From positions 16,600,001 to 16,664,000 of the forward strand of contig NC_046673.1 in assembly GCF_003369915.1 (NCBI RefSeq): 64,000 nucleotides of DNA. Direction: 5' to 3'. The notes beneath the pieces are model-generated. The model was not told where the DNA came from. It searched no databases and saw only the letters and a program-made list of their open reading frames with translations. Source of the DNA: Drosophila miranda (lineage: Eukaryota; Arthropoda; Insecta; Diptera; Drosophilidae). Position numbers and translations under genes: made by a program. Below, piece by piece: positions 25,173 to 37,254 of the stretch (the stretch's first letter is position 1; every line of letters begins with the position of its first letter).

Positions 25173-26074
25173 AAACGCTCATCTTTGTTGTCCTGTGTAA
25201 TACGCGACTTCTGTTTGCCTTTCGCTCTCTCTCTCTCGCTCTCTCTCTGTTTTTGTGTATATGTTTTTGTGTGTTTGTGTGTATTTTGCTTGAATGTATT
25301 GCGTGTGCGTCTCAATCGAGACAATTGGTCTCAACGCCATAAGCGCTTCACACATTCCATTTATGACCCTAGCATATAGCCCTAACATAGCATCCCACAC
25401 CCCACTACACCACTCTGCAGCACTCCAAGCCCCCCTCCTTCCCCTCCTCTCCCGCTCCTCCATCATCGCGTGCTTGTTGATTTAACGGTTTTGGCGCTCT
25501 TCTACTTCTTATGGCCATCCGTCTGTCCCTTGTTGCATTTCCGGTCGATTTTTTGTTCTTTTTTTTTGTGGTGACCACAAGGTCTCAATTTTTCTGCAGT
25601 TTAACCAACTGCTGGTTAAAGCAGCGCACAGGTTTGGGGGGAATGGCAGGATGCAGCTAACTGTTAGATGGGATTACATATGTATGTACATATGTGCATA
25701 TGTTCATAGTACTTATGTATATATTGGAACTGTATGGATAGGATTTATGGGTCACGAGCATATTGTAAATGGAGGATTTAAAGAAAACATGGGTAATATG
25801 ACGGAAAATAAAAAGGATACAGGGGAAAGTTTTGAATGTATTGCAACAATATGAATATGTATAGAGGAAGTACGTAGAGGATTAGCATTACCATACGGTC
25901 TTGAGATGAGATTAATACAGGGGATATAAGGAATACAGTCGTTCTTTGTCCCATACATGTAGGGGAAATACATATGTATATAAGACATGCCGGATTAGTT
26001 ACTACACCCAGAGATGAACGCCCTGACCCTCATATTTAAATTAAATGTACTTCCTAAAAATTAATGAAATAAAT

Positions 26075-26238
26075 GTATAATTTCATCATGTGCCAGACCA
26101 TATCCATAACCCACTCTTTTCGGGTCTCATTTTGCTTGCTCTTCTATCTCTCTTTCGCGTCAAAGCGCTCTCAGTGTTGCTGAGCGTAAAATAAGACCCG
26201 AAAGAGACTGAGCGGACCACCCAGTATAATTTCATCAT
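26075..26238. repeat. Foldback element flanked by 15-bp direct repeats
   Basis: The 15-mer GTATAATTTCATCAT occurs at 26075-26089 and again at 26224-26238. Between them are two inverted arms: 26114-26141 (core TCGGGTCTCATTTTGC) and 26182-26207 (core TAAAATAAGACCCGA), separated by about 40 nt. The layout is a hairpin between what look like target-site duplications. It could be a small nonautonomous insertion or a segment carrying a structured RNA. No transposase or known family was recognised. Confidence 0.5.
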
Positions 26239-29200
26239 TGTCTGCGACGCTCTTTTTCTTCTTAACCCACAAACGAGCGCTCTCTTCATCTTGTCCCTCG
26301 TGATCCTCTCTGGAAGAGTCGTCTCCCGCCCACGCACCCTCTCACTAGCAATGGTACTGACAGTGAACAATAACAAACGTTATTTTGTAAAGAAGGCAAC
26401 GAAAAGGAACACTGCGAGCAATCTCGTGATGTACATCTCAGAATACACTGAGAATAATATTAGGATGCGACACATATGTACATATGTAGTAGGTACATAT
26501 AAATATAAAATGTATGTATGTATGTAAGGTTATATTGGGTATTAATACAATTTATAGCTTAAACATTGAGCTCAAAGCTTTGCCGTTGAGGATCATGCGA
26601 GTTCCAACATCATTCCCCCCCCCCCCCCGCCTAAAAGCGGGACATAGGACGACCCCAAACCCCACCCCCACCACCACCCCATCAGCAACAAGCACAAAGC
26701 TATAACTTACTAAATAAATAACATAAATTAACTAAATTTGTAGACAATTTTGTCTGTTAAGTGTAAAAGTTTTTGCTTTCCCTGTCGTTGTTGTCATTTT
26801 TCTGTGTCCACTCTTTGTTTTTCTTTCTATTTTTGTTGTTGTTTTGTTTTTTGTCTGCTGCCACTTTGCCTGGAAACAAGTAAGGAGAAGAGTGGAGAAG
26901 GGGGACGGGAATGGGAATGGGAGAGGGGGTGCGGCTGGGTGGGGTGGGTTGTCCAACTTTTGTTAACGGGTTTGGTGAATTTTTGGTGCTTTTGGCGCAA
27001 TAATGGATACGCTTGGTCCGACTCTGTAGCTGCCTCTTACTGGATCCACTCCTGTACTGTGTACTACGAATTTTCAAGGATGTTGCCCGCACACACACAG
27101 TCACTGACTCCAGCACACACATGACCGTAGTCGTAGTCGTAGTCGCAGTCAGGGGAAGTGGATGTGGAAGTGAAGAGGCGTCGGGCAATGTTGTGACATC
27201 AAATGTTCATGTTAACAACTTTTCTAAAACTCAATGAGCTGTTGTTGGTGTTATTTGGCGCCCAGTCCCAGGCTCTCTCTGGCCCACAGTGCTAACACAG
27301 TAACACAAAGAAGCAGAGAAAGAGACAGCCATAGATGCATACATGTATAGACAGTGATAGGGATAGACATACATACGTACATACGTACATATGTATGTAC
27401 GTGAAGGGGAGGCTGGCAGCCAGGCGCAAACACATCGAGTGTTTTGTAGCAAATAATTTTGCACAAAGTTCTCGCCTTAACGATTCGAACACATGTTAAC
27501 ATGAAGAGTAACAACAGTTACAACAACACCAACAGCTCCAACAACTCCAACAGCTCCAACAGCTCCATCCACAGGTCCAGGTCCTGTTCGAGGTCTGTGT
27601 TCGAGGCCAACGAGGATAACACTTCGACATGATAATAAATATGCTTGAGAAACAAGGGTGAGCCCAATGAAAGGCACGGCGATAGTTCGTTCTCGCTCTC
27701 TCGCTCCACAAGGCTGTCCGATCTCTGGAACAGCAAGATGTCTCAAGCAGCGGATATAAAGGGAGTGGAACCCCAGACTAGCCCGATAGTGGTACAAAAT
27801 GTTTATATGATGTCTAATAAAATGGAGCGCGAAAATTTTTACATTCGTATTCCAACCAGCTCCAGATGGTTCCTTCACTCTGCTCCACTTCTCTGCCCCA
27901 CTCCTCCCAGCTCTCTTTATCCCTCTCTGAGACGATGCAAATTCGCTTGCCAAATTTTTGGGTGGGTGCGAAATCGCGTATTTGAAACACGTTTAAGCAG
28001 CGGCAGGAGCATAAAAAAGAATAAGAGTGGTGTGGCATAAGAAAGGGGGACAAAGGGGCAAGAAAAGAAGCTTGCACATGCAACACCACTGCCCGTTAGC
28101 AGCAGCAATCCCATCCGCGTGGCATAAAAACTGCAACGAGGACAAAGCGTGACACAAAATATGGCAAATTGCAAGGGAAGTTATGGAACGGGGCAGGGAC
28201 GGGATAAGGACGGGAACCGAAACAGGATTCGATTGAATTACGCCTATCGGCCCAGTTGGCCTAGCCACCCAGGAATCTAGAATCCGGGATGACTCTGCGG
28301 TTGATTGGCGATGCCTCAATTGATCAGCGAGGCAATCAACGCCTCTCTGACAAGCTTCGACCCCTCCGGCAGCTGCTTGGCATGTAAATTTCCCACTACA
28401 GACACCAGTGGCGTAGACAGGCGAAGGGAGCTCAAAGGACGAGGAGGGTAGAAGGTTCGGTCCGCCTACCGAATACCCCTCTTGACCCCGTTCAGTAGAT
28501 CATCTCTCAAACAACATAGCTTTCTCCTTGCCACTGCAGAAGACGGATACAGACGGATACTTCTTACACCCAGACTTAACCAATTAAATTGTACTATACC
28601 GATATAACCAATTTCAGAACAATATCTGTACGAGTATGAAATATTTATAGCATTGAGAAATATTAAACCTAACTTACGTCTTAGTTTCCTAGTAGGTATT
28701 ACAGTGGGCTTTCCATTTAACTATGCCTTTGCCTTAAAACAATTCCGTAAATTGATCCCCAAGTGTGTTCAACCCCTCCTCGGCTGCACCTCTGACCTCT
28801 TTGCGGCAGTGCACCCAACTAACCGGTTGATCCTCTCACTCGACGGCTTAGGCTGCACTTTAAGCCGCCAGACGGGTGCTGGTATTCGAAGATAGTGCCC
28901 TTAAATATTTACCAATAGAGGAGTATGCCATCCGAGCGCAAACACCCGTCGATGTCTTGACCGAGTAAGCCGCTAAGCTAACCTTGTTACACACGCCACA
29001 TCCTCCACGGATGCCGCTGATGGTGGCATATCCGATTTGCCATATGTCAGGTGGATGAAGCAGAAGCTGAGGCTGGAGCTGGAGCTGGAGCTGGAGCTCT
29101 GCAGCGTTAACAAGTTGCCCACCAGGGCACGTGTGAAGAGATTTACTGGTAGGTGGGGCAGGTAGGGTAGGGCGGAGTGCCACCTGTCAGGGTTCCCAGT

Positions 29201-29303
29201 GAATTTCAGCTGTCTGTCTTCTGTCCTCTTCTGTCCGTCCGCCCACTCAGCTCCACTGTGTTGCATCTTTTGTCTTTGCATTCGGGCTTGGGTTCGTTTG
29301 CGA

Positions 29304-29341
29304 TGGGACGGGACGGGATGGGACGGGACGGGACGGGACGG
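29304..29341. repeat. (GGGAC)n pentanucleotide array
   Basis: About eight GGGAC units with one GGGAT variant. The G3 blocks at 5-bp spacing could allow G-quadruplex formation on the plus strand. Noncoding. Confidence 0.8.
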
Positions 29342-30231
29342 ATTGGTGGTTCCGGGAATTGGAGAGTTGGGGAAAAAAACGACCCGATTTTCCCCAACTA
29401 TCTCTTGGCACTTTACGAGTACGGTGCGCTTTTATTATTATAAAATACGCATGAGTTAGTGTGCATATTTCATGGCTTTTGTGTATAAAAGGGATAAAAA
29501 TGCAATCAGTCGCAAAAACCAGCAAAGTGAAACGGACAGAGCGTAGAGCTGGCAATAGTCTGGCTATAGTCCCCATTCCCACACCAAAGACCAACCGCAC
29601 AAACTATCTGTCACCCGCAAAATCTCCGCAAAATCCCCCTTGAAATCCCACTTACAATGCGATTTGTCAACGCAAAGGAAGAAGTGAATTTGATCCAGGC
29701 TAATTATAAAATGGTTATCTATGAGAATGTGTGAAATGGCTAAGGATTTGATGGATTCGAAGGGGATATTGATAGAGTTAAATTAAAATAAACCAGACTT
29801 ATGTAGGCCAAGCAGGGAGGACCTACTAATATTGACTATCAACTTTTAGGAGATTCTTTTCGGCTAATAATACAACTCTCCCAGGCATAATCTATCGGTT
29901 TCGTCATGTACATAATCGAATCAAACTTAGGCGGAACGAGTGCGTCTGTTCCCAAGAAAATGCTTTCCCAATTACTCAATATTTATGACGGATGACCATA
30001 CGAATGGTAAGCGAGTAGGAGGGACAGACGTGCCGTAACAGGTGACCCTCAAGTGAAGCAAATGAGCAATCTGTCGGGTACGAGACCGAAACCAGAACTT
30101 GGTCTTGGAAAAGTAAGTAAATACTCGTAGTGAAACGAGCGGGGCTGAGTGAAGGAGGAGCAGGAGCACAAACTGGAGGCGGGTTAAGGGACACACACAA
30201 AAGTCGGCGACTGGCATGGGAAGAATTACAA

Positions 30232-30269
30232 GTACGAGTACGAGGACGAGGACGAGGACGAGGACGAGT
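30232..30269. repeat. (GACGAG)n hexanucleotide array
   Basis: Tandem ACGAG/GACGAG units about 200 bp from the 3' end of the CHP-like gene. Noncoding. Confidence 0.8.
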
Positions 30270-30467
30270 ACTCAAGTGCCATTGAAGAAAAGTGCTCATG
30301 TTTTTCCTTCTCCGCTCCGTAGTTGCAACCACCATTCCCCCTCCTGCTTGGTTCTGCTCAAGGCGCGAGTAAATTCAAGAAACAATTTTCAGGAATGACT
30401 TAACTTTTGCGTTTATGTGAAAACTTTTGCAACGTGATGTTATGAGAGCGGCGAAAGGATATGCAAT

Positions 30468-31273
30468 TCACTCCCACTGCCAGTGGGCGTGTGGGCATGT
30501 CGGCTCTGTGGCTTGGGGGAAGCGCAGCGAGAGAGAGTCCTGCAGGTCCATGTCCCTTGTAATGTAGATAAGGTCCTCGAGATGGATTTGATCGAAAGTA
30601 GATATCAGATCGTCCTCTTCCTCAAACTGCTTCTGCGGCTTCTTTTGTGCCTTCATCTTCGACTTCTTCTTATTCTGCTTATTTATATTTTATATTTTTA
30701 TTTATTTTATGCATTCAGAGACAGCTTCCTACCTACCTTTTGATCCCGCTCCGGAACCAGCTTAAAAGCCTCCTCATTAACCATTCTCTCGGCATGCCTC
30801 TCAGCCTGCTGACGAACCATTTGCCTGGCACACTCTTTCGCCTTCTCCACCAGCATCTGGTTGAGCTTCCGCTGCATGTCCCGAATTTCCCGCCGCGTGC
30901 ACGGCAATCGCAGGAGCAGATCCAAGCACTCTTCGGATGAGAGCTTGTCGTCCGCGTTGCTATCGAATAGGCGCAGTAGGGCCAACAGCTTCCGCTCCAC
31001 CGGCGTCCTCCGTTGGAAGGGCTCCAGTGTATTGATGAAGTGCCGGAAACCGTTCGAGGGGTTAAGCCTGCTGTCCAAAATCGCATTGGCGAAAGGATGA
31101 CCGGCCAGTGGGGGGCAGTGCATTAGATCCTTCTTCTGCACCACTCCGTTTTTCTTCCTCAGGGACTCGTACATGTCAAACAGGTAGCCAATACGGAATA
31201 TCGAGAATCCCGACTCCGCCTGGATCGCGGCCTTCTCGGCGGCAGACAGTCGCCTCGACGCAGCCAAACCCAT
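30468..31273 (-). CDS. Divergent calcineurin-B-homologous (CHP-like) EF-hand protein
   Basis: Two coding exons (31273-30737 and 30674-30468) give 247 aa. The 62-nt intron has a GTAGGT donor and a GCAG acceptor, and the frame is continuous. The start MGLAAS fits an N-myristoylation signal (Gly2, Ser6), as in CHP1 proteins that begin MGSRAS; an upstream in-frame ATG at 31336 lacks this. The N-terminal half follows the CHP order: a short basic helix, then SGFSIFRIGYLFDMYESL in the degenerate EF1 region, then a region corresponding to EF2 with no intact loop. One canonical calcium loop is visible near residue 114 (DSNADDKLSSEE, acidic or oxygen ligands at 1, 3, 5, 9 and 12). After it, where CHP has EF4, there is a long charged helix rich in Lys/Glu/Arg/Gln, and then a C-terminal SLSLRF segment resembling the CHP ending. 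CHP proteins bind Na+/H+ exchangers or regulate traffic. This copy has lost EF4, so the function is inferred only. A lineage-specific or testis-type paralog is plausible. Confidence 0.75.
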
Positions 31274-31526
31274 TATTTGCTCTATTACGGTTATTGTATC
31301 TACATATATAGGATAAATGCACATGAGTACACGCAAGAATACTGAATATTTCTTATTGCAGACATTGATCGAGGTCTGTTGAGTTTTTTGTTACAGCTCG
31401 TGTAGATGAATGATTCGATTAAAATGATTGTCACAGATTATGAAAGATAAAGCTATGCTCTAAAAAGAATTCGATTTCTTTACTACATTTTTCCAAAACA
31501 CGTTATTTGTGCTGCTTTTAACAAAC

Positions 31527-31942
31527 ATTAAAAAACAGAAGTGATCGTCATATTGCGAGCATTCCCATTGGAAGTGCTGGACACGATACCAATCTGAAGG
31601 AAATGGACACATCCACAACTGGCCTTGTTCCTGGACTCGCCACCATGGCACATCCTAGCCAAGGATTAGCGAAAAATACATCTACCGAAATTTGACATAT
31701 TCGAGCAGCGGAAGCAGTCCGTAAGTATTTGAATGTCTGAGTTATTTATTTTATTTCAGGCCCGAATTTTAGGAAACCTATGTTTCTGCAATTTATCGAG
31801 ATTATTCTTAGGGACCTGGTTTCCCCACAGCCGTCTCGGTCATTCAATTATCAAGGCAGAAATGTTCTTAGTTCATGCCTCGAATGAATTGGAACTGAGG
31901 ACTCTCCTAGCCACTGTAGTTTTCGACCGAATTAGTAAATAG
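31527..31942 (+). pseudogene. Probable decayed protein-coding gene fragment, family unknown
   Basis: One plus-strand frame from about 31527 reads as ordinary protein but has two in-frame stops (TGA, then TAG). The pieces are EVIVILRAFPLEVLDTIPI, then RKWTHPQLALFLDSPPWHIL, then KIHLPKFDIFEQRKQS ending at 31720. A GTAAGT donor follows at 31721, and a TTTCAG acceptor ends at 31759, joining in frame to ARILGNL and a frame open to 31942. The apparent intron would be only 39 nt, shorter than usual for Drosophila. A minus-strand frame over 31460-31651 is also open, so coding strand is not certain. I do not recognise the family. It lies between the CHP-like gene and the cuff-like gene. Confidence 0.3.
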
Positions 31943-32433
31943 CTAACCTATTTTGGTTTACATGTTTTCTTATCTCTATTCCTCTATGATACTCGTATAT
32001 ATGGATGTACTTTTTTGGGTATTAAGAATAGTGCAAATTAGGAGTAGTGGTATATCTATATATGTATGTATATAGTTTCTGCAAAATGCATGCGCCAACT
32101 TGTGCGAGAGGTCTTCGGGACTTACAATCCTGGGACTAAATTTTATGATATGTCAAAATTTCAGCTCAATCAGTGCAGAACTTATTGTACAACCTTTGCT
32201 CAAGCTTCGCTAATTTTGCTGTCAAGACAGAGAAAATTAGTGTTCGTAGCCGTCTCTAAAAATGTGTCCCGGCTATCAGTCTAATAAATGGGGCACGGAC
32301 GTTTTCCAACACACACAGCCAGCTGTCTCTAGTCAAGAGATACACTTTATTTTCAGTATAATTTTGATGCGGCTTGATTTCGATATCGAGAAAATATAGC
32401 TTATACATTAATACGGAATCGCAAACGGACAAA

Positions 32434-33637
32434 ATGGATCTGGTGGACCTAAAACTGGAGAATTTGTGGGAGTACGACCCTGATACGAAGAGTTTGAGGG
32501 GAAACCCTCAGATTCTGTACTATCGCCAGCCGAGGGCCACTGAATATCCGCTGGACCTAAACAAGGGCTATAGACGGTACATCCCTCGAAATGGAAACTT
32601 TCTACGCGCCTTCGGCCTGGTCCAGCACCATGTGATGCATCTGCCGAAGCCGCGCCAGGTGCTCGAACAGATAGACTTCTTTCTCAATCGCGGAACAATG
32701 CTGAAATTCATGGGCGATGGGACTTACGGTAAACAAACGAACTTTGCAGCCTGTCGCTTCAAGGGCTGCATCTATGTGCGGTCATTATGGGAAGATCACG
32801 ATGAGCGGTACACAGTTCCATACTTGGCTAAAACCTATACCTTCAAGGCACGCCAGTACGTTTTCACCCGTAAGTAGCTGCACCCAGCATCAGCATCATC
32901 GTTGATAATCGCTAATAACCGTCACAATATTGACCGACCAGGTTCTCCGGGCGCGCTGCCGAACACCGATGCCCCAGTGGATGAGCGGAAGCAAGTGTAT
33001 GGAATGTTCTCGGCCAAACTGGGAAGCTTTCGCCTGCTCTACTCGGCAGAAGTTAGTGGCGTGTCGAACAAGGAACCACTTGGCGATCTGTACGTCATCC
33101 TCTGTTGCATATACATAAATATGTATGTGTATACATAATTACATATATCGTGCTTGTATGTGTTCCATAGAAACGATCCGGAGGTGCTAAAGAAATGCCA
33201 GCTGGCTTCGCTGAGGGTTGACAAAGTGGGCCGCCGGAATAATTCTGCGCCCTTATGGCTCATGCAGAGCTATTTGGCAGACATCGATCAGCTTGCCATC
33301 GCCAACTCCAATGAGCGTGGCCTCGTGTGTCGACCAATAGAAGTGGTGTCCTGTGCCAAAGTGATGAGTGTGAGTAGCCTGCCGATTGAAGATTCATGCC
33401 CGTGATGGTCTTTCCCTTTCCTAGCAGGAGAGCCAATTCAACATACACGATCGCCTCCAGAAACTGCATAAGATTCTCGAGGAGATCAGCCTTAAGATGG
33501 GCAACAAGGACAATCCTCACCAGGAATTGAGATTCAAGATGCGGCAAGACTCGATTTTATTTGAAAATCGACTTACGTCGATTGAGCCTCCAGGGAATTT
33601 TGACCAGCAATTCATCGATTTTATCAATCATTTGTAG
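32434..33637 (+). CDS. cuff: Rai1/DXO-fold protein with degenerate active site, probable Cutoff
   Basis: Four coding exons, 32434-32869, 32942-33089, 33171-33369 and 33425-33637, give about 331 aa. The introns are 72, 81 and 55 nt, all GT-AG with matching phases. Conserved fold landmarks are DLNKGYRRYIPRNGNFLRAF near residue 46, LNRGTMLKFMGDG near 87, a strand pair YGMFSAKLGSFRLLYSAEV near 165-185, and PLWLMQSYLADIDQLAIAN with RPIEVVSCAKV later. In active DXO/Rai1 enzymes the strand ends AEVD and a later strand is ELKT. Here they read SAEVSG and CQLASL, so metal-binding acidic residues are missing. Loss of the catalytic site is the known hallmark of Drosophila Cutoff. Cutoff works with Rhino and Deadlock on piRNA clusters in germline nuclei and suppresses splicing and termination. 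D. melanogaster Cuff is somewhat longer as I recall. A separate inactive Rai1 paralog is the alternative. The last exon has a tandem TAGCAG acceptor. Confidence 0.65.
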
Positions 33638-34239
33638 ATTGTCCATTACGATATGGAATAACAAATTTCAAATTTATATAAATTTATTTTCTCTTTTTGC
33701 TATTGAGCCAATTTAGCACTTGGAGTGCATTTTTGTTGCTGTAATTTTGAAAAATTTGAAATGTGAATGAACCATGTATTTTTTTGTTTTGGCTATTGAA
33801 ATGTATGAAAATTCAAATACCATAAAAAAAAGAAGTAAACCCTTGAAAAACCTTAGTATGCATAGGCTCTCGAAGAGCTATTCATTCTTGGGAGTATCAT
33901 TAATTCATCAAACAAGCAGTAATTACTGCCACTCGGCCCTCAAGCTGCCAATTATTCAATTACCAGGCCCACATTCTCAGCCAATAAGTATAATGTAAAA
34001 GTATAAGTACAACGCGAATTTATTCTACAGTATTGACTAAAAAGTTCACAATAAATTTTGCCGATGAGTGTTCAGAGTGTTTTTCGTATTGTCTGGTCTG
34101 CTTCCGGTGGCGGATAACGCTGGTGATGCTAATGGTGATCTCAGTGCTCAGTGGTCCTGGTAGCCGATGGTGGAAAAACTATAAGGAGATGTGATTGATA
34201 TGACGCTGATTTCTGCAGGAATCGCTATCGGTGGTCTGC

Positions 34240-37024
34240 TTACTGGTGGCGCTGCTGTGGCTGATGGTTGCTCAAATCGTGCTGATGGACAAAATGACCG
34301 TTCAGCGGCTCGAGGTATGTAACAGTGGATTCCAAATTTCCCTGCGTCTCCGCCTGCGGCTGTAAATTCAGATATTCTGGATGCATGGAGTAGCCGCCAG
34401 CTTGGAAGCCAAGAACTTCAGCCGCTGGCTGTGTATTGTTGAAAATATAATCTCTCAGTTCCTTACTGAAATCGGAATTTGAAATCGTTTGAAATAGTAT
34501 TACAATTTCTTTCCTACCAACTCTAGGAAGCCACTTATAGTGCGCTGGCTGACTGCTCCGGTACCTACACGGTGTCCTTTAGTTGAGAAATCTCCCAGTC
34601 CATTTGGATGTTCTTCTCGTGCTGCCTATCCCGCAACTTCAAGAGGCGAGCATTGTCATTTGAGCTCACGTCTGTAAGCTCCTCCAGGCGCCTGAGCTTC
34701 TCCTCCTGGCGATTTAGTGTTTCAAAAACGCGGCCTAGATGCTCCTCCTGCGAGCAGAGCTGGTTCGTCACCTGCAACGAGTAAGATTATTGCCGTAGGC
34801 GGCCTATCGTATCAGATATCGTGTCGTTTCGTTTCCACAACGTATCGACAACGGACCTGATTTATCTGCGTGTCCTTCTCGCCAGTTTCTAAGTACAGTT
34901 GTTCTATTTTGTGATTCAGCTCGTTGATTTCGTCGGCGCGCGCGGATATCGTCTTGCAGTCGCGACTCGCGTGCTCCCGCAACTTGACCACCAGCTGCTC
35001 GGACCGGAACAGCTCCATCTTCACGATTTCCAGATCCGAGTGCAACTGCTCCTCCCTTTGGTCATTGGCGTCCAGCTGGATTTCTGTGAGCTTCAACTTC
35101 TCCTGCAGCTCACTGGGGATTTTGCAATGAAAATACTCGTATGCAGGCACTTAACTCTGGCGCAAAAGTTACTAAAATTTTCAAAGCTCGGTGGGGCCTC
35201 ACCTGATCATCGTTTCCAGCTCATTGTTCCTCGTACGCAGCCTCAGAGAATTTTGCTCTTGCTCGTGGTGCAGGTCAATAAGCTGCAGGAGATTCTGTAC
35301 CTTAAGCCTCAAATCACCTATCGTCTGATCTTTCTCCACACCAGTGTGTTGGATGTCCAATACATCTAGGCGCTTCTGTTGTTGGTTTATGAGCTCCCGT
35401 CCCTTATGCAGCTCCGCCTCCAGGTGACCTACATGCTCGCTGCTCTTCGCGAGTTCCTTCCGTGTCCAGACCAGTGCACCATCCGACTCCTTCAATAGCT
35501 GATTCAGCTCCTGATTGCTGTTCAAGGACAAGTCAAGATAACTTAGGGACAGTTCATCCGAGTCCTGCTCTACTCACCGAGCGACTAGATTGTCCATATC
35601 AGCCTTCGCCGCCGCGATGGTGCTGTTTTTTATGGCCGCGTTCTGTATGGCCAGCTGGTTTGCGTTTTCGTTTCTTTGTGCCTCGCTGCGTCGCAGCCTC
35701 TCATTTAGGTCGCCCAAGGTCTGCTGCCAGTTTTCCTCCCCAGCCTTCAGCTTTCCCTCGAGGTCCGCCTTGAGTCTGTTCATCTGTTCATTGTGATCCT
35801 TATTGATCTGCAAGAGCCGGGCCTCCAAGAGCTGTTTCTGGCTCCGCAGCTTGTCTATGTCGCGGTACAGACAAGTGTTGGGCGAAACCTCTTGGCCGAC
35901 AGTTGTCACACACACCTGCTCGATATTCTCGACAATGCTCTCCATCTTGCGGTTCTACGGATAGATGGCAGAGAGATATATGGAGAGTCCTGCACTAGAG
36001 CAGAGGGCGAAGGTTTGCTCATTCAGTCATACCAGAAGCTCCTTCAGCTTATCTTTCAGCTGCTCTTTCCGACTGCACGCCTCGAACTCGTCCTTGGCCA
36101 TCTGGATGGGCTCCAGGTGATCGTAGAGCATCATGAATCCCGAATCGACGGCAGCCTGACATCGTTCCTTCAGATCTTGCACACTATCGGCCGCTGCAAA
36201 AAGAAAGCCTCAGCTGTGTTCCTAGAGTTCGGAATGGAATCCATGGAAACTCACGCAAATTTTTGACCAAACTGCTCGAGTCTTCCTTGTTGACAATCAA
36301 CTTGCTATCGTCGTTGACGACAAGGGTCACAAAGCTGTACGTTCCAAGCAGCTTGGACTGCTCCAGGTCTAATGATCTCAATGACTCTACGAAATCCGAT
36401 TGAAGGCATTGCAGCTTTTGGTACTGCGTCTCGACGGTAAGCAGTCGATTTTGCTCATCGATCCCCTGGAGGGATTTTCCTGGTTTTGGGCAATTGGGTT
36501 GAAAATAGTACCGGATGGAAATGGAAAGATGGAGGGTAAACTTACGTGTCTCGACGGCGGAAGTATCATCCGTCTTTACGAGACTCAGTTGCCGTTGGGC
36601 TGGCTGCGACATCGTGGATTGGCGCTTCTCTGACTCCGTCGACCTCTCAGGCAGAGACCCCCAGGTCGACTCCGAGAATAATTTTTGATTTGGCATGGAG
36701 AAAACGCTCTTACTGCAACCCGCAATGTTAAGGACCGAATAAGTTCTACACGATGCACCTAATCGGACGGGTGCTTGTGAGCGTGACCTACGCATGATGG
36801 GAGCGGGGTCGTTCGAAGCCTGGAAAATATTCCTTATCAGATTGGTCAGCATCCTACCTCTTGTATCGACTGAACTCACCCTGAAGTTGTTGGCTAATGC
36901 CCTCAAATTACTGGCTTTGGTGGCTGTAAAAGATCGGGGAGACGGTGAGGATGGAAGCTAGGCAGGTTCATAGATGCCAGGGAGCAGATAACTCACGTCG
37001 GACGTATCTTGGATAAGTATACAT
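34240..37024 (-). CDS. Coiled-coil protein, ten coding exons, about 702 aa
   Basis: The exons are 37024-36997, 36923-36880, 36819-36546, 36479-36255, 36193-36033, 35954-35578, 35517-35203, 35112-34857, 34771-34569 and 34465-34240. All junctions are GT-AG and the phases agree throughout (2109 nt in total). The N-terminus (about 120 aa) is basic, Ser/Arg-rich and probably disordered. From about residue 125 to 625 the chain is dominated by heptad-like Leu/Glu/Lys/Gln helices (NQELNQLLKESDG, SELQEKLKLTEIQLDANDQR, ELNHKIEQLYLETGEKD). The last 75 residues are Gln/His/Pro-rich and not coiled. There is no signal peptide or membrane segment. The exon-9 donor is GT|GTAGGT; reading through it meets TAG at once, so splicing to the last exon is required for the long C-terminus. 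I cannot name the family. A centrosomal, axonemal, golgin or testis structural role would be typical, but this is inference. A broken inverted copy of its 3' half lies just upstream. Confidence 0.75.
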
Positions 37025-37254
37025 TCTGGATACCGGTAATCACTTCACTGCATGCGTACAATGTTTTGAGCGAAAAACAGAATTTCATTTGTATTGAAGA
37101 CCAAAAAATAACCACTTAATAATTTTTGTACAAACACGGAGTGTTCGATAGTGTGTGCTCTGACAGTTAATGCCTGTGTTGCTTGGTTTCGGGCTAGGGT
37201 GATGTTTTTGTTTAGTTCCAGCCAAAAAAAAAGTCCACAAAGGGGCTCTATAAT

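Larger units (their letters stand above)
23720..30440. other. Gene-poor stretch
   Basis: No supportable exon was seen. Open frames are short or low-complexity. The stretch contains microsatellites, an imperfect foldback at 26090-26223 listed separately, a C homopolymer near 26615-26628 and a GGGAC array near 29304-29341. Confidence 0.55.
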
